A stretch of DNA of 64,000 nucleotides from contig JAUNUH010000006.1 in NCBI GenBank assembly GCA_030538275.1, positions 1-64,000 of the forward strand. Reading direction: 5' to 3'. This DNA comes from Flavobacteriaceae bacterium. GTDB lineage: Bacteria; Bacteroidota; Bacteroidia; Flavobacteriales; Weeksellaceae. The notes under the pieces are model-generated. The model was not told the origin of the DNA and did not search any database. It was given only the letters and a program-made list of their open reading frames with translations. Numbering within the stretch: position 1 is the first letter of the stretch; the number at the start of each line of letters is the position of its first letter. Positions 62,922 through 64,000 of the stretch are shown here, in pieces. A program made the translations under genes and the position numbers.

Positions 62922-64000
62922 ATGGAAAAAAAAACCGGAACACAAAATAATAAAAAACCTTTGATTAATTGGATATTGACAAGAGTCGTGTCCGGGATTC
63001 TTGTATTTTTTGTTGGATTAATTTTATTTCTTTCCTTTATTTCTTATTTAATGAACTGGAAACAAGACCAAAGTCAAATAGGAACTTGGAATGATCCCAG
63101 CTTCGAAATTGAAAATATTTTCGGAAAATTAGGTGCTTGGCTTGGAGATTTTTTTATATACAAAGGAATAGGCGCTGCAGCCATTTTAATTGCTATTTGG
63201 ACCATGCTAGCTGGGTTGAAATTAATTTTTAAAACCAAAAAAATTCCATTATTAAAAATTACGCTCAACTTTTTATTTTTCATGATATGGCTGCCATTGT
63301 TTTTGAGTTTTGTTTTACCAGAACACAGCATTTTTGGCGGTAGAACAGGTTTTGAAGTAAAATCATATCTCATGGATTTAATTCAGAATTTGGGAATTAT
63401 TCTCTTGTTATTTTTTACATTTATCATTTTTACGGTACTCGAATGGCGTATTTCACCCGAAAAAGTCGCTTCACGAATTCAGGAAAAACAAAAATTAAAA
63501 CAAGAAAAAATAAAAAATAAAATCGAACCCAATCTGAATGATAATGAAATAGAATCAAAAGAAATTCCTCCCCTAGAAACTTTGACTTCTGCTAGAACCA
63601 ACAAAGGTTTTTCACACGATGAATTAAGCGATGATGAAACCGAACCATTCCGTATAGACAAGCCTGTTGTGACCGAGGATTCACCTAAAATTCCAATAAC
63701 ACACATTGAAAAACCACAGCTCGAAAAACCCAGCTACGAACCAGAAGTAAAAGAAATAATCATAGAACCGCAAAAAGAGGGTGAAGTTGCTTTAACAGTT
63801 GAAAGAACCACGGAAGAAACGCTGAGCAGTAGTACTACAAGCTTACAATTGGTGGAAAAATTTGGAGAATTTGACCCCACGCTCGAATTGCCTAAATTCA
63901 AATTTCCTACGCTGGACTTATTAATTGATTATAAAGATAAACACAATGTCGAAATTGATCAATCTGAACTCGAATCCAATAAAAATCGAATTGTAGAAAC
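62922..64000 (+). CDS. ftsK: DNA translocase FtsK, N-terminal part (runs off the window)
   Basis: The ATG at 62,922 opens 359 residues to the window edge without a stop. Four membrane segments are visible: VSGILVFFVGLILFLSFISY, AAAILIAIWTMLAGLKLIF, LNFLFFMIWLPLFLSFVLP and LGIILLLFFTFIIFTVL. A long polar, acidic linker (about residues 190-330) follows, and then the beginning of the alpha domain (LELPKFKFPTLDLL). The motor and gamma domains lie outside. FtsK anchors at the division septum and pumps DNA to resolve chromosome dimers. Confidence 0.9.
   Translation, partial: MEKKTGTQNNKKPLINWILTRVVSGILVFFVGLILFLSFISYLMNWKQDQSQIGTWNDPSFEIENIFGKLGAWLGDFFIYKGIGAAAILIAIWTMLAGLKLIFKTKKIPLLKITLNFLFFMIWLPLFLSFVLPEHSIFGGRTGFEVKSYLMDLIQNLGIILLLFFTFIIFTVLEWRISPEKVASRIQEKQKLKQEKIKNKIEPNLNDNEIESKEIPPLETLTSARTNKGFSHDELSDDETEPFRIDKPVVTEDSPKIPITHIEKPQLEKPSYEPEVKEIIIEPQKEGEVALTVERTTEETLSSSTTSLQLVEKFGEFDPTLELPKFKFPTLDLLIDYKDKHNVEIDQSELESNKNRIVE

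Overview
The window is low-GC DNA from a member of the Bacteroidota, most likely class Flavobacteriia. The evidence is a type IX secretion (gliding-type) C-terminal domain, many lipoproteins with short N-terminal lipoboxes, promoters of the TAnnTTTG type, and a 4-alpha-glucanotransferase with tandem starch-binding domains. I cannot place it to genus.

Positions 1 to about 36,485 are the right-hand part of an integrated mobile element. It ends at a tyrosine integrase (35,093-36,334) and a 22-bp stretch that looks like the 3' end of a tRNA gene (36,464-36,485). The left end lies outside the window. Next to the integrase are an excisionase-like HTH protein, a RecA-like RepA-type ATPase, a zinc-finger/Toprim primase-like protein with iteron-like repeats between them, and a MobA/relaxase/membrane-protein mobilization set. 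I see no conjugative pilus genes, so in this view it is an integrative mobilizable element. The far left holds a tight minus-strand defence operon: HTH regulator, type III methyltransferase Mod, an AAA ATPase plus a DUF4276 (Toprim-like) pair, type III restriction subunit Res, a large STAND NTPase with a nuclease-like N-terminus, and a cut-short KAP NTPase.

Positions 12,170-29,570 are best read as an integron cassette array without an integrase (a CALIN). Each block of genes starts, on the minus strand, with GTTNNNNNN and ends with the reverse complement of the same bases. Long imperfect hairpins (attC-like, 63 to about 200 bp) lie between blocks. Cassettes carry: an HNH protein; a CBASS operon (CD-NTase plus TIR-STING); a three-gene NLR-like operon whose small middle protein and STAND protein share a motif that looks like a bacterial amyloid signalling motif; a sigma factor/small protein/ImmA-type peptidase set divergent from three small genes; a recombinase fragment; and an unknown 489-aa protein. 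Four IS1182-like insertions, mostly deleted derivatives, and one right-end remnant sit at the same place in the attC-like sites.

Positions 36,486-38,880 are a transition zone of relics: an M15 peptidase tail, an intact phage-type repressor, a broken RHS protein tail with an HEAAH metallopeptidase motif, and two long intergenic hairpins.

Positions 38,882-64,000 are ordinary chromosome: uvrB, a TRIC-type channel, thioredoxin, CsbD-like protein, an amidase, AlkD, a T9SS cargo protein, glyA, a split 5'-nucleotidase, divergent oxyR and dps, a phosphohexomutase, two metallopeptidases, an OppA-type lipoprotein, malQ and the first part of ftsK.
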